Shown: positions 7,555 through 16,108 of the stretch, piece by piece
Position numbering within the stretch: position 1 is the first letter of the stretch
Layout: every line of letters begins with the position of its first letter
Assembly (NCBI GenBank): GCA_016927185.1
Contig: JAFGND010000099.1
Coordinates: 1-32,517, forward strand
Direction of reading: 5' to 3'
DNA: 32,517 nt
From: Candidatus Coatesiibacteriota bacterium
GTDB lineage: Bacteria > JAFGND01
Translations under genes and position numbers: made by a program
Notes under the pieces: generated by a model
Seen by the model: only the letters and a program-made list of their open reading frames with translations
What the model was told of the DNA's origin: nothing
Databases searched by the model: none

Positions 7555-8272
7555 TCCGACCGAATATTGATTTAAAACGTAATCGCCATACCATCCATAA
7601 CGCTTCCCAGACTATGCGTTTACTCATCTTGCTTGTCCCTGAATGCCTGTCAATGAAAATTATGGGTATTTCCTTTATCTTGAATCCCTTTTTCCAGACC
7701 ATGAAATTCATCTCTATCTGAAATGAATATCCATCTGATTTCATTCTGGCAAAATCGAAACTCTGAAGAACTTCTCTCTTGAAAATCTTGAATCCTCCAG
7801 TAACATCATGAATAACAGGTCTCAGTCCTGTTATAATTCTGGCATAATGATTTGCTGTCCATGAAAGAAGCAGTCTAGACATCGGCCAGTTGATAACATT
7901 TATCCCCGTTATATACCTGCTTCCAATCACCAGATCAACCCCTTTTTCAATTTCAGCAAGCATCTCAGGAATTTTTTCCGGATCATGTGACAGGTCTGCA
8001 TCCATTTGCACTATATAGTCAGGATTTTCCTTGAGTATTTGGCTGAATCCATCTCTGTAAGCTGAACCAAGACCAGCTTTTTTAGGTCTTGATAGCAATC
8101 TGACTCTATTGTTTTTCTGTCCAAGTTCTTCAAGAAATTCTCTTGTTCCGTCCATAGAATTATCATCAACAACAAGAAAAATGAAATCATCCGGGATTAT
8201 GCTTTTTATCTTGTTGTATAAAAGTTCGATATTTGCTCTTTCATTATATGTTGGTACTACTATAGCTATCAT
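7547..8272 (-). CDS. Polyprenol-phosphate-mannose synthase-like GT2 glycosyltransferase
   Basis: Transfers one sugar (mannose or glucose in known relatives) from a nucleotide sugar to polyprenyl phosphate on the inner face of the membrane. The 241-residue protein has the DPM1-like signature: VVPTYNERANIE at the N terminus, VVDDNSMDGT (Asp36-Asp37), AGLGSAYRDGF, MDADLSHDPE (metal-binding Asp91/Asp93), VIGSRYITG and the C-terminal RHSGTSKMS. There is no C-terminal membrane domain, so it is the short, peripheral form. AAAGGA precedes the ATG. Its start lies 29 bases inside the end of the YfhO-type gene, so the two form an operon. YfhO-type proteins are thought to be GT-C glycosyltransferases that use such polyprenyl-phosphate sugars, which fits the pairing. 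Confidence 0.92.
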   Translation of the reverse strand: MIAIVVPTYNERANIELLYNKIKSIIPDDFIFLVVDDNSMDGTREFLEELGQKNNRVRLLSRPKKAGLGSAYRDGFSQILKENPDYIVQMDADLSHDPEKIPEMLAEIEKGVDLVIGSRYITGINVINWPMSRLLLSWTANHYARIITGLRPVIHDVTGGFKIFKREVLQSFDFARMKSDGYSFQIEMNFMVWKKGFKIKEIPIIFIDRHSGTSKMSKRIVWEALWMVWRLRFKSIFGRIK

Positions 8273-10835
8273 TTTTTCCTTTCAAATTCTTCCTTTCCAC
8301 TAAATACAGGATTACAAGGGAAACTGTCACAATAATCAATGCAAGGAAGGAAATAATCTGGCTTATTTCTACTTGCGTGCTCTTATACAAGATATCAATC
8401 TTATGTTTTCCAGAAGGTATATCCAGTCCCCTGAGGAAAGCATCGGTTCTGTAGATTTTCGTTTCCTTTCCATCAATGTATGCTTTCCAGTAAGGATGCC
8501 ATATCTCACTCTGGATAAGGAATACGTCACTTCTTGTAAATATTTCCAGACTGAATTTACCTGGCGTTTCGTAACAGGATAATAGTTTAATGTCACTCAG
8601 ATTCTTCGATTTTTTCTCCTCCTGATAATCCTCAACAAATGATACATCAGAAGGATTGGTGGAAGCTTTTACAAGCTCATTTAATGCTTCTTCTCTTGTT
8701 GAAGGTTTTGCAATGTTTGTGCAGAAATAATGTTGAAAAGCATCAGTAAATTGGTAAATATAAATATACTCTCTCTGATTTGCATATACAAGCCTTAAGT
8801 TTTGTGGATTACCGATTATCATCTTGTTTGTTATGTTCATACGGTTGCTTTGCTGTTCTTCCCTGGACAAACCCCAGACTTCATTTAAGGGTTGCCTTGT
8901 TGTAAGGTATTTTACACCAAGAATTTTCCAGATATTAGGATTTATCTTTGGGGGAATTTTGCCGATTGCTACATCCCTTAAGAAACTAGGTTCAAGATCC
9001 ACCAATTCCTTGTACCATAGCAGTCTGAAATTCTGGCTTCCATTTATTGTTCTTATAGAATAAAGCATGAGATCGTTAGGACCGTAAATGCCTCTTAATG
9101 GCTGAGGTAATGGAAAAACCCTGTAAAATGAATTATCCATTGTCATGAATTTGATGCCAGAATCAGGTTTGTAATATTCGCTAATATTTACAACCTTTTC
9201 TGTATATCCAGTCTTCTGCTTATTGGGAGCTAACAGGAAATAATTATCAACCCTGAATAAATCAAAAACTGTCAGTAAGACAATTGAAGATAAACATAAA
9301 ATATACGTTCTGGGAGAAAGTGTTTCTCTAAGCAGCTTTTTGAAAACATGAAGAATGAGATAAAAAGAAGCAATGAGTATTATCCCGACATAGCGATAGC
9401 CATCAAGATAATTGGGATAATTCTGAATCATTCTTGCCTTGTTGGCTGATCCTAATTTGTCTCCATATAATGTGCTTTGCCATATTGACAACATAAAGTC
9501 TCTGCTTGTCTCGGAAAGCAGCCAGAACAGGACAAATATACCGAGAACTGTAATAACTGCATATTTGAAGGTTTTTTCGTTTTGTTGTTTCCTTTCTACA
9601 AAAAGCATGTCTAGTGTTTTTGTAGATAGAATTACGAAAGACATTGAGACTATGAACATCATCATTGAAGGTCCCCTGAATTTTCCTATCATTGGGACGA
9701 TATTGTAAATCAGCTTGTGAACTGGAGTGGAAGCACCCATGCAGAATAACAAGCCAACTGCAGCAAGTATTGACCAGAACCAGTTCTCTGAATCCCTTTT
9801 CAATATTATTGAAATCAAGGCAAGAAACAATACGACAATCCCTGCATATTCGGTATGAAGCCTGAACTGATTTGTTCCCCAGTAATTGAATACAAGTCCC
9901 GAGAAATCAGGTATAATCAATGATATTGCTTCCTGAGGAGGCATTGCCCAGCTTGAAGCAAAATCATAACCTGTTTCTCCCTCTGCCCTGTCTGAGAACT
10001 TCAGGAAGGTAGTTGTGGGAAGAAGCTGAGCCATACCTAAAGATGCAGCAATTATAACAGCCAGAATAAAAAGCATAATATAATTCGCAAAATCCTTTTT
10101 ATCCATTTCTTTTCTGATAATTCGACCAATCAGATTATGGAGAATAAATGCTGAAAGAGCGAGACATGAAAAATACATCATTTGAATATGAGGAGTAACA
10201 ATCTGCATTGCTATAGAAACTCCCATTCCTATGAAATATTTCAATTTCCTGTTGTCTAATGCTTTCTTTGCAAAGTAAAAAACGAGAGGAGTCCATACTA
10301 CCACATATGCTCTTCCATCATGTCCACCGAACAAGTATCCCAGAATTGTACCTGTAAGCGAGAAGGCGATCGCTCCAAAGATGGATGAGAATTTGCTTCT
10401 GCCCATAACTCTCAGGAAGAGGAACATGAAAAGAGCTGCAAGCGGAATATGAATTAACCATCTCCATCCAATTGCTCTGTGCATTGGCATGAAATAATAC
10501 AAGAGACTGAAAGGATAATAAACGTCATAGGGAAGAATTTCTATAAAGGGTAATCCGCTATATATATATGGATTCCATCTGGGAATTTCACCATTGTGCA
10601 GCAAACCATTTTTGGCAAATAATCTGCTTTGATAAGCTTGTGATTGTACATCAGTTCCATAAAGCATTGCATCTTTATCAAATATGAAACTCCTGAAGAA
10701 TACAAGCATCAAGATGAGCATGAATATTATTATTATAGCAGCAATTTTCCAGTCTTCAATACTAGAGAGAGGATCTGAAAAGTCCTTGATTTGGTTCAAA
10801 TTATCTTTAGACAGTATTTTTTTCTTTTTCACCAT
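8244..10835 (-). CDS. YfhO-type multi-membrane-span protein (putative GT-C glycosyltransferase)
   Basis: Large integral membrane protein of 863 residues, in the range usual for the YfhO family. Hydrophobic segments run from about residue 30 to 560, with a long outer domain (about 570-820) and a last helix (about 825-848). The ending, WHPYWKAYIDGKE then AFLRGLDIPSGKHKIDILY before the last helix, is typical of YfhO. The first outer loop (YGTDVQSQAYQSRLFAKNGLL, 21 residues after FDKDAML) resembles the acidic loop of GT-C enzymes. In Gram-positives YfhO glycosylates lipoteichoic acid; here the acceptor is unknown. The partner GT2 gene overlaps its end. The ATG at 10835 has no strong ribosome site (GGGA 13 bases upstream at best), so the exact start is less sure. 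It diverges from the small secreted protein gene. Confidence 0.85.
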   Translation of the reverse strand: MVKKKKILSKDNLNQIKDFSDPLSSIEDWKIAAIIIIFMLILMLVFFRSFIFDKDAMLYGTDVQSQAYQSRLFAKNGLLHNGEIPRWNPYIYSGLPFIEILPYDVYYPFSLLYYFMPMHRAIGWRWLIHIPLAALFMFLFLRVMGRSKFSSIFGAIAFSLTGTILGYLFGGHDGRAYVVVWTPLVFYFAKKALDNRKLKYFIGMGVSIAMQIVTPHIQMMYFSCLALSAFILHNLIGRIIRKEMDKKDFANYIMLFILAVIIAASLGMAQLLPTTTFLKFSDRAEGETGYDFASSWAMPPQEAISLIIPDFSGLVFNYWGTNQFRLHTEYAGIVVLFLALISIILKRDSENWFWSILAAVGLLFCMGASTPVHKLIYNIVPMIGKFRGPSMMMFIVSMSFVILSTKTLDMLFVERKQQNEKTFKYAVITVLGIFVLFWLLSETSRDFMLSIWQSTLYGDKLGSANKARMIQNYPNYLDGYRYVGIILIASFYLILHVFKKLLRETLSPRTYILCLSSIVLLTVFDLFRVDNYFLLAPNKQKTGYTEKVVNISEYYKPDSGIKFMTMDNSFYRVFPLPQPLRGIYGPNDLMLYSIRTINGSQNFRLLWYKELVDLEPSFLRDVAIGKIPPKINPNIWKILGVKYLTTRQPLNEVWGLSREEQQSNRMNITNKMIIGNPQNLRLVYANQREYIYIYQFTDAFQHYFCTNIAKPSTREEALNELVKASTNPSDVSFVEDYQEEKKSKNLSDIKLLSCYETPGKFSLEIFTRSDVFLIQSEIWHPYWKAYIDGKETKIYRTDAFLRGLDIPSGKHKIDILYKSTQVEISQIISFLALIIVTVSLVILYLVERKNLKGKNDSYSSTNI

Positions 10836-10867
10836 AATTGAAAAATCCCGCTTCCAAACATTCAGGT

Positions 10868-10895
10868 TTTATGCAAGTAATTTTTTTCTTGACAA
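10868..10895 (-). promoter_or_regulatory. Possible promoter of the YfhO-type gene
   Basis: On the minus strand TTGTCA at 10895-10890, a 16-base spacer, then CATAAA at 10873-10868; the start codon follows about 33 bases downstream. Its -35 box occupies almost the same bases as the plus-strand -35 box of the divergent gene. Confidence 0.35.
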
Positions 10896-10919
10896 GAGAT
10901 AGAATATTTACCGTCTAAT
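10889..10919 (+). promoter_or_regulatory. Possible promoter of the small secreted protein gene
   Basis: TTGACA at 10889-10894 and TCTAAT at 10914-10919 with a long 19-base spacer; the ATG at 10947 follows after AGGAGG. The -35 box is perfect and the spacer suboptimal. Confidence 0.4.
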
Positions 10920-10946
10920 ATAAGAAATGTTTTTCAGGAGGTTAAA

Positions 10947-11354
10947 ATGAAATTGCTGATAACCCTTTTCTTTCTGATTGTATTTGTATCCTCTATTTTT
11001 GCAAGATCGTATTCGGCTATTGAGGAGGACTCTCTTAATGTAAAATCCAAGAAAATTGTTAAACCTGTTAGCATATTAAATGCTAAACCGTATTCCCATC
11101 TCAAAGGAATAAAAATCAAACCTGTTCCATTTAACAGTCTGGCTAACAAGAAGATAGTCATTCATCCAGCATTTTTCAAGCCTATCAAGAAAGAAGACTT
11201 CATGAGAATAGCCAGATCATTTATAATAAGACCGAATGAGAGAGTAGTTATACATCCGGCAATCATAAATTATTATTATCAGCTATTAACAAATGAAAAA
11301 TCTTCCATGAGGAAGATACTTTATAATCCTTTGAAAAATCAGAATAAGAACTGA
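10947..11354 (+). CDS. Small secreted basic protein with a duplicated VIHPA motif
   Basis: I do not recognise this family. The 135-residue protein opens with a signal peptide (hydrophobic 3-17, likely cut after about residue 19) and is otherwise basic and soluble. Two copies of a K/R-[IV]-V-I-H-P-A motif occur: KKIVIHPA (68-75) and ERVVIHPA (98-105), thirty residues apart, suggesting a duplicated unit of about 30 residues. No membrane helix, lipobox or cysteine is present in the mature part. The ribosome site AGGAGG directly precedes the ATG, and a hairpin terminator follows at 11358. It stands alone between a divergent and a convergent gene, so it is a single-gene transcript. Periplasmic or exported location is inferred; function unknown. 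Confidence 0.75.
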   Translation: MKLLITLFFLIVFVSSIFARSYSAIEEDSLNVKSKKIVKPVSILNAKPYSHLKGIKIKPVPFNSLANKKIVIHPAFFKPIKKEDFMRIARSFIIRPNERVVIHPAIINYYYQLLTNEKSSMRKILYNPLKNQNKN

Positions 11355-11357
11355 AAT

Positions 11358-11385
11358 AGCGAGGTTTTCATACCTCGCTTTATCT
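11358..11385. terminator. Bidirectional hairpin terminator
   Basis: AGCGAGG at 11358-11364 pairs perfectly with CCTCGCT at 11373-11379 around an 8-base loop, followed by TTATCT. It lies just after the small secreted gene, and its right end nearly touches the M50 peptidase stop on the other strand, so it can serve both convergent genes. Confidence 0.75.
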
Positions 11386-12025
11386 AAAAGAAGATCCTTA
11401 GAAATATCCTGTTAACGAGATTGAATAGCATATTTAAAAAACCGCTCCCAAACCATAAAAGAGCAATCAACAAAAAAGGAGCAAAACGCTCTATCCTGGA
11501 GAAATTATAAGCAAGATCAACTGGAAGCAAGCCCATAAGTATTTTTGAGCCGTCAAGAGGGGGTAATGGTATCAAATTGAATGTCATCAAGACAAGATTT
11601 ATCATATATCCTGCGAATAGAACAGAAGGAATAATACCTATATTTAGTCCCTGACTTTTCATTATAGCTACATAAATCAGATTGTTTCCAAGCAATTTGG
11701 CAAGCAAAATGCATGTCATGATAAGAAGTAGATTAGAGCCAGGTCCTGCCATTGCTATCCACATAGAATCTCTTCTTGGATTTCTTAAATTGGCAGGATT
11801 GAAAGGAACCGGTTTTGCCCATCCAAACACTGGCAGCCCCATCAGAAGCAATATACCTGGAAGAATAATCGTTCCAAAAATGTCAATATGAGGTATAGGA
11901 TTCAAGGTCAGTCTTCCTGCATTTTTAGCGGTATCATCACCTAGCCAGTAAGCCATATAGCCGTGTGATGCTTCATGCAGAACCACTGAGAACAGTATTA
12001 TTGGTATTGACAGAAATGTATACAT
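11384..12025 (-). CDS. Site-2-protease-family M50 membrane metallopeptidase (short form)
   Basis: Integral membrane zinc peptidase of 213 residues, the compact M50B form without PDZ domain. The zinc motif is HEASH (His17, Glu18, His21) in the first helix, and the third ligand lies in NLIPLPPLDG (Asn150, Asp158). GWAKPVPFNPANLRNPRRD and the AMAGPGSNLLL helix are also family hallmarks. About five to six membrane helices are present. Such short forms are common and their substrates are mostly unknown; cutting of membrane-bound regulators or clearing of signal peptides are possibilities. The ribosome site is poor (AAAGA). A TTGACA stands at 12071-12066 on its strand, but no good -10 follows at normal spacing. 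It converges on the small secreted protein gene. Confidence 0.92.
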   Translation of the reverse strand: MYTFLSIPIILFSVVLHEASHGYMAYWLGDDTAKNAGRLTLNPIPHIDIFGTIILPGILLLMGLPVFGWAKPVPFNPANLRNPRRDSMWIAMAGPGSNLLLIMTCILLAKLLGNNLIYVAIMKSQGLNIGIIPSVLFAGYMINLVLMTFNLIPLPPLDGSKILMGLLPVDLAYNFSRIERFAPFLLIALLWFGSGFLNMLFNLVNRIFLRIFF

Positions 12026-12382
12026 AAATTATATCTTTAAATTGCCATTATTTACCTGTTATTTTTGTCAAGGAAAGTATTTCAGGAAAACCTTTCTCAA
12101 TCAAGTTAAATATATAGAGAAAATTCAGGTTTGTCAAGTCCAGAAAAATGAAACTTCATTAACAGGTCCCAGCAAGTTGCAGTTAAGTTCAAGGAGGAGT
12201 TAGTAAATAAAGTCTGAAGGTAAACAAAGTAGATTATCATGCTTGTTATTTTGGGGCAGAATATGTATATCATAGATTTAGAGTTAACAGAAACCATCTT
12301 GCTGGCTTTAAGTAAATTCTTGACAAGATAGTGACATTTATAACCTCTTCCAGTTCATAGCTATTATAGAGAAGGGGCAGTA
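12026..12382. other. Intergenic region between divergent genes, no gene seen
   Basis: 357 bases between the M50 peptidase and the Reg_prop propeller. I see no credible reading frame: an AAGGAGG near 12193 is followed by stops, not by a start. It holds TTGACA on the minus strand (12071-12066) and on the plus strand (12320-12325), neither with a convincing -10, and a 12-base word (ACTTCATTAACA, 12153-12164) that recurs before the PQQ-like propellers at 19237-19248. AGAAGGGG precedes the downstream ATG. Confidence 0.5.
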
Positions 12383-14545
12383 ATGAAATTCCTTTTAATA
12401 CTTGTTTTTCTGATTCCAGTATATCTTTTTTCAGAAGACTGGCAGGTATTCACTAGCACTAGCAATGTTGTTGGTCTTATGTATTCCAATAATAAGGTAT
12501 GGACAGGAAGCTCTGGAGGAGTACTTAGCATAGATCTAACAACAAATAAAAAAACAAAGATAACAAGTCTGGAAGGGCTTCTTGTAACCCGGGTAAATGC
12601 TTGCAATATTGATAAGAATGGTCTATTGTATTTCGGTTCAGAAGATAGCGGCTTATCTGTTTATGATCCCCAAAATAACATTTGGTATTATTTCACGACA
12701 TTTGAAGGATTACCTTCTAATGAGATATTATGCATAGGAACTGATGAGAATAATATTTGGGTTGGAACTGACAAGGGAGTAGCGCAATTCAAGGATAGTA
12801 AGCATATAAGGAATTTTGACGAGACAAATGGATTAAAGAACAGTACAATTTCATCAGTTTTTTATGATAGCAATTCAGGTAAGATATACTTCGGGACTTA
12901 CGGAGTAATAAGTTGTTATCAAGATGGAGAATGGTCACATTATGACTATTCAAACAGTAATTTGCCAGAGAAACCAATAGTCTCAATTGCAACATCTCAA
13001 GATTCATCTTTATGGGCTTTACCTGTATCAATGTATCCATATATATATAAATTTGATGGGGAAGGAAATACATGGCAGGAAAGCAGGGAAGGATTACCTG
13101 ATAGTTTAACTGTCTATTTTATAAAGAGAATAGATGATATACTTTACCTTGGAAGTGATAAAGGATTGTTCAAGTGGGAAAAACCAGAATGGATTGAAAT
13201 AGAGAAAGATCTGCCTGACAAGAAAATCAAGGATTTACTCTTTGTGAACGGAAAAATATGGGTTGGAACAGAAGATAAAGGTGTGTTTCAGAAGACTTCA
13301 ACTGGCTGGGTTTCGCAACAACCTTCAGAAATGAAAAACAATGTCATCACAAGTGTTTTTCTTGATAGCAGGAAGAGGATATGGGTGGCAGGTGGAATGA
13401 AGCCTGGAACAAGACAGACAGGTGATTGGGGAGTATCTATATTAATAGGAAATGAATGGAAGCATCTTAGCAAGGAAAGTGGTGAATTAATAGATAATTG
13501 CGTTATGGGTATAGATGAAGATGAAAATGGTTATATCTGGTTGCCTCTTTATTCAAGATATTTAAGTGTACTGGATCAGGATTTGAAAGCTGATGATTAC
13601 TGGAAGAACTTCAAATGGTCTGAAGATCCAGTCTGGAAAACCAAGGAATGGACATTGACTGGAGTTCAGCGAGGAACATCCAGGGAAATGTTTGTTTCTT
13701 CATATGGATGGAGAACGGAGAGAGGTGGCGTATTCAAATGGGACATGAACTCAAAAACATGGTCACAGCTTGGAGAAACCGATAATACGAAAATGACAGT
13801 ATATAAAAGAAGTCCTGAGAATCATCATTTTGCAAGTATATATAACTATTACTTCAGGGTTTTTGATGGAAATGAATGGAAAATCTATAATAATAATGAT
13901 GGAATCCCAAGCACTGATATTGCTGATTTCGCTTTTGAAGGGAATATTGCCTGGATAGCAACAGGAAGTGGATTATGCAAATTCATTAATGGTGATATAA
14001 CAGTCTATAATAAATCCAGTGTTGCTGAACTGGAAATAGATAATTTCTCTGCAGTGTGTGTTGACTGGAAAGGTAACAAGTGGATTGGTTCAAAATTTGG
14101 AGGAATTATTGAATATTCTTCAGATGGAAAATGGACAAACTTGCAGATAGGAAACGCAGCATCAAGTCCGTATGTTTATCAGATAATAGCTGATAAGGAA
14201 AATGAGAGAATGATATTTGCAACAGCTTGCGGATTATGGTTTTACACCCTTCCTCCAGACCTCCCGAGACAATTGACTCAGGTTGATTGTTATCCAAATC
14301 CTTTGTATTATAAAAGTTCAAACAAGAGTATCTTTTTTGACAAATTGAACCAGAATGCAAAATTATACATATGGACAATAAGCGGGAGAAAGGTTAATAC
14401 TGAAACAAGATTTGTGGAAACAGATCATAGAACTTATGCACTTGAATGGTTAGTTCCAGAAAGCATTTCTTCAGGTATATATATATATATCATTGAGCAA
14501 GAGAATACCAGAGTAAAGGGAAAACTTGCTATCATAAGAAAATAA
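12383..14545 (+). CDS. Secreted Reg_prop beta-propeller protein with T9SS sorting domain
   Basis: Exported protein of 720 residues. A signal peptide (about 1-17, ending LFS) is followed by a long run of repeats with the two-component-regulator propeller pattern, for example IWVGTDKGVAQF, IYFGTYGVISCY, LYLGSDKGLFKW, IWVGTEDKGVFQ and KWIGSKFGGIIEY, so residues about 20-630 probably form one or two propellers. The last 85 residues begin VDCYPNPLYYKSSN and end SGIYIYIIEQENTRVKGKLAIIRK-like (given in part), the layout of a type A T9SS C-terminal sorting domain. There is no histidine kinase part, so it is a free surface or secreted protein, probably carbohydrate or protein binding; the ligand is unknown. 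AGAAGGGG stands before the ATG. A (TA)n tract lies inside the sorting domain. Confidence 0.88.
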   Translation: MKFLLILVFLIPVYLFSEDWQVFTSTSNVVGLMYSNNKVWTGSSGGVLSIDLTTNKKTKITSLEGLLVTRVNACNIDKNGLLYFGSEDSGLSVYDPQNNIWYYFTTFEGLPSNEILCIGTDENNIWVGTDKGVAQFKDSKHIRNFDETNGLKNSTISSVFYDSNSGKIYFGTYGVISCYQDGEWSHYDYSNSNLPEKPIVSIATSQDSSLWALPVSMYPYIYKFDGEGNTWQESREGLPDSLTVYFIKRIDDILYLGSDKGLFKWEKPEWIEIEKDLPDKKIKDLLFVNGKIWVGTEDKGVFQKTSTGWVSQQPSEMKNNVITSVFLDSRKRIWVAGGMKPGTRQTGDWGVSILIGNEWKHLSKESGELIDNCVMGIDEDENGYIWLPLYSRYLSVLDQDLKADDYWKNFKWSEDPVWKTKEWTLTGVQRGTSREMFVSSYGWRTERGGVFKWDMNSKTWSQLGETDNTKMTVYKRSPENHHFASIYNYYFRVFDGNEWKIYNNNDGIPSTDIADFAFEGNIAWIATGSGLCKFINGDITVYNKSSVAELEIDNFSAVCVDWKGNKWIGSKFGGIIEYSSDGKWTNLQIGNAASSPYVYQIIADKENERMIFATACGLWFYTLPPDLPRQLTQVDCYPNPLYYKSSNKSIFFDKLNQNAKLYIWTISGRKVNTETRFVETDHRTYALEWLVPESISSGIYIYIIEQENTRVKGKLAIIRK
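14476..14490 (+). repeat. TA dinucleotide tract inside the sorting domain
   Basis: Fifteen bases of alternating T and A encode the IYIYI of the sorting-domain strand. Slippage by one unit would shift the frame and remove the last residues of the secretion signal. Confidence 0.7.
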
Positions 14546-14619
14546 AATTATCTGGGAAAAAAAAAGCAATGTCCGTTATTACAAGGTAAGGGAAATCGGC
14601 CCCAAAAAGGAGGCTGCAT

Positions 14620-16011
14620 ATGAAAAAGCTCGTTTTAATGGTCTTGTTAGTTTTTTTTATTGGTTCACTAGATGCATCAATTTTCGGTTTTCTCAAAAAG
14701 AAGGACAAGAATAAAAAAGAAGAGAAAAAAGTAGATGCAAAGAAAAAAACTGAAAAGAAGAAAACCAAAAAGGACAAGGAAGTAAAAAAGAATGAAAAAA
14801 CCAAAAAGCCTAAGATTATTGACAAGAAGAAGCAGGTTAAAGAAAAAGCAAAAAACAACCTGAAGAAGAAGAAAGAGGATGTAAAAAGAAATTACAAGAA
14901 CTTTTCAAAAACCTTAAACAAGAAAGTAAAAACAGACATAAAAAAAACAAAGATTGAAAGAGATGTTAAAAAAATAAATAAAAACAAACCTGATGATAAA
15001 ACAAAACAAATAAAGAAACCGGAAAAGAGAAATCTTGAAAAAGAAAAGAAAGCGAAAAGCGAATTAAATAAAAATAACAAGAAACCAACTGATAATAAGA
15101 AAGTCAACTTGAAAACAAACAAGCCTGACAAGAAGACATTGAAACCAAATCCAGGCAATAAAGGTAAACTTAATCTTGATACAAAGAAGAAACCAGATAA
15201 TAAGAACTTGAATCCAAAGCCAAACAAGAATCTTGATAATAAGAAAATAAAAGATTCTCCAAAAGTGGGTCCTAGGAAAGATGAGAATTATAAAGATTCA
15301 AGGAATACTCCTTCTTCAACCCCAATCAAGCCTCCTAGTTATGTTCTTCCTGCCAGTAATGTTATTCCTAACAAATCCCTGGGAAACATAATAAACAAAA
15401 CCCCAAATTCAAAAGCTACTGTAAACAAACCCAATTTGATATCAAATAACTGGGGTTTTGACATACTTTTAGGGGCTGGACAGATGATCAGCACTGAAGC
15501 AAGAAAACAGAATGATTTATACGGGATTGAAATGCCATTTGATTATTCAATAAATGCTGGAATTGCTCCTTATCAAATATTGATGGGAGATAATGTCAGA
15601 TTGAGAAGCCTGATCCACTGGGAAGGGCAGAATATTGGTGATTATTCATTAGGTCAGGTAATGATTGGAACTGGTCCTCAGTATATTTTTCCAAGAGTCC
15701 TGAAAATCCCCGTAGAATCATCAGTTGGAACAAGAGCTGGTATTGCAATTGGTTATTCAGTAATATGGAACGGCGGCAAGAAGGATATAGAGTTCCTCAA
15801 GGCATCTTTCAGTCCTTTTGTAGAACCTTATGTAATGCTGAAATCAAGGCTAATGAATGGATTATCAGTTGGAACAGAGTTCAGTTACATGAAACCGGTA
15901 AGCAGCAAAGAGTTCAGCATAGAAAGCAATGGTCATAAATACAATCTTAAGACTGGTGATTTAGGTGGAGTTAGAGCAAGATTTGTTATCTCGCTTAATC
16001 CCAGATTTTAA
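14620..16011 (+). CDS. Exported protein with long lysine-rich region and C-terminal outer-membrane barrel
   Basis: Unrecognised family, 463 residues. Signal peptide about 1-20 (cut near LDA-S). Residues about 26-230 are low-complexity and extremely rich in Lys with Asn, Asp, Glu, Pro and Thr (units such as KPNKN, KKPDNK, KKTEKKK). A Pro/Ser-rich link follows (about 230-270). Residues about 275-463 alternate polar and hydrophobic positions (WGFDILLGAGQMIS, LGQVMIGTGPQYIF, GVRARFVISLNPRF) and end in Phe, like a small outer-membrane barrel of about eight strands. The basic part would then lie in the periplasm or, if inverted, outside; binding to peptidoglycan, glycan phosphate or nucleic acid are all conceivable. 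AAGGAGG stands before the ATG. A clear hairpin terminator follows. The lysine part is a low-complexity coding stretch with strong purine bias on the plus strand. Confidence 0.85.
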   Translation: MKKLVLMVLLVFFIGSLDASIFGFLKKKDKNKKEEKKVDAKKKTEKKKTKKDKEVKKNEKTKKPKIIDKKKQVKEKAKNNLKKKKEDVKRNYKNFSKTLNKKVKTDIKKTKIERDVKKINKNKPDDKTKQIKKPEKRNLEKEKKAKSELNKNNKKPTDNKKVNLKTNKPDKKTLKPNPGNKGKLNLDTKKKPDNKNLNPKPNKNLDNKKIKDSPKVGPRKDENYKDSRNTPSSTPIKPPSYVLPASNVIPNKSLGNIINKTPNSKATVNKPNLISNNWGFDILLGAGQMISTEARKQNDLYGIEMPFDYSINAGIAPYQILMGDNVRLRSLIHWEGQNIGDYSLGQVMIGTGPQYIFPRVLKIPVESSVGTRAGIAIGYSVIWNGGKKDIEFLKASFSPFVEPYVMLKSRLMNGLSVGTEFSYMKPVSSKEFSIESNGHKYNLKTGDLGGVRARFVISLNPRF

Positions 16012-16017
16012 TATTTA

Positions 16018-16046
16018 GGGGTAAGTATGAACTTACCCCAGCTTTC
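16018..16046 (+). terminator. Hairpin terminator after the lysine-rich protein gene
   Basis: GGGGTAAG (16018-16025) and CTTACCCC (16032-16039) form a perfect 8-base stem with a 6-base loop, seven bases after the stop; AGCTTTCTTCTT follows, a moderate pyrimidine run. The stem is symmetric and could also act on the minus strand, but no gene converges here. Confidence 0.65.
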
Positions 16047-16108
16047 TTCTTGACTAAAATCAACCTGAATCAGCAGATTTTTTATTGCTAAAAGAGAAGG
16101 AGTTATAT

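Noticed and set aside
7268-7570. 100-codon plus-strand frame overlapping the FTR-rubredoxin gene
   Set aside because: Shifted frame of a gene with all ten expected cysteines in order; no ribosome site or family pattern of its own.
12320-12344. TTGACA with TATAAC before the Reg_prop gene
   Set aside because: Spacer is only 13 bases, so not a convincing promoter.
14532-15227. Long minus-strand frames rich in Phe and Leu opposite the lysine-rich gene
   Set aside because: They are the reverse complement of AAA/AAG-rich codons. The plus-strand gene has a signal peptide, strong ribosome site, barrel end and terminator; the minus frames have none.
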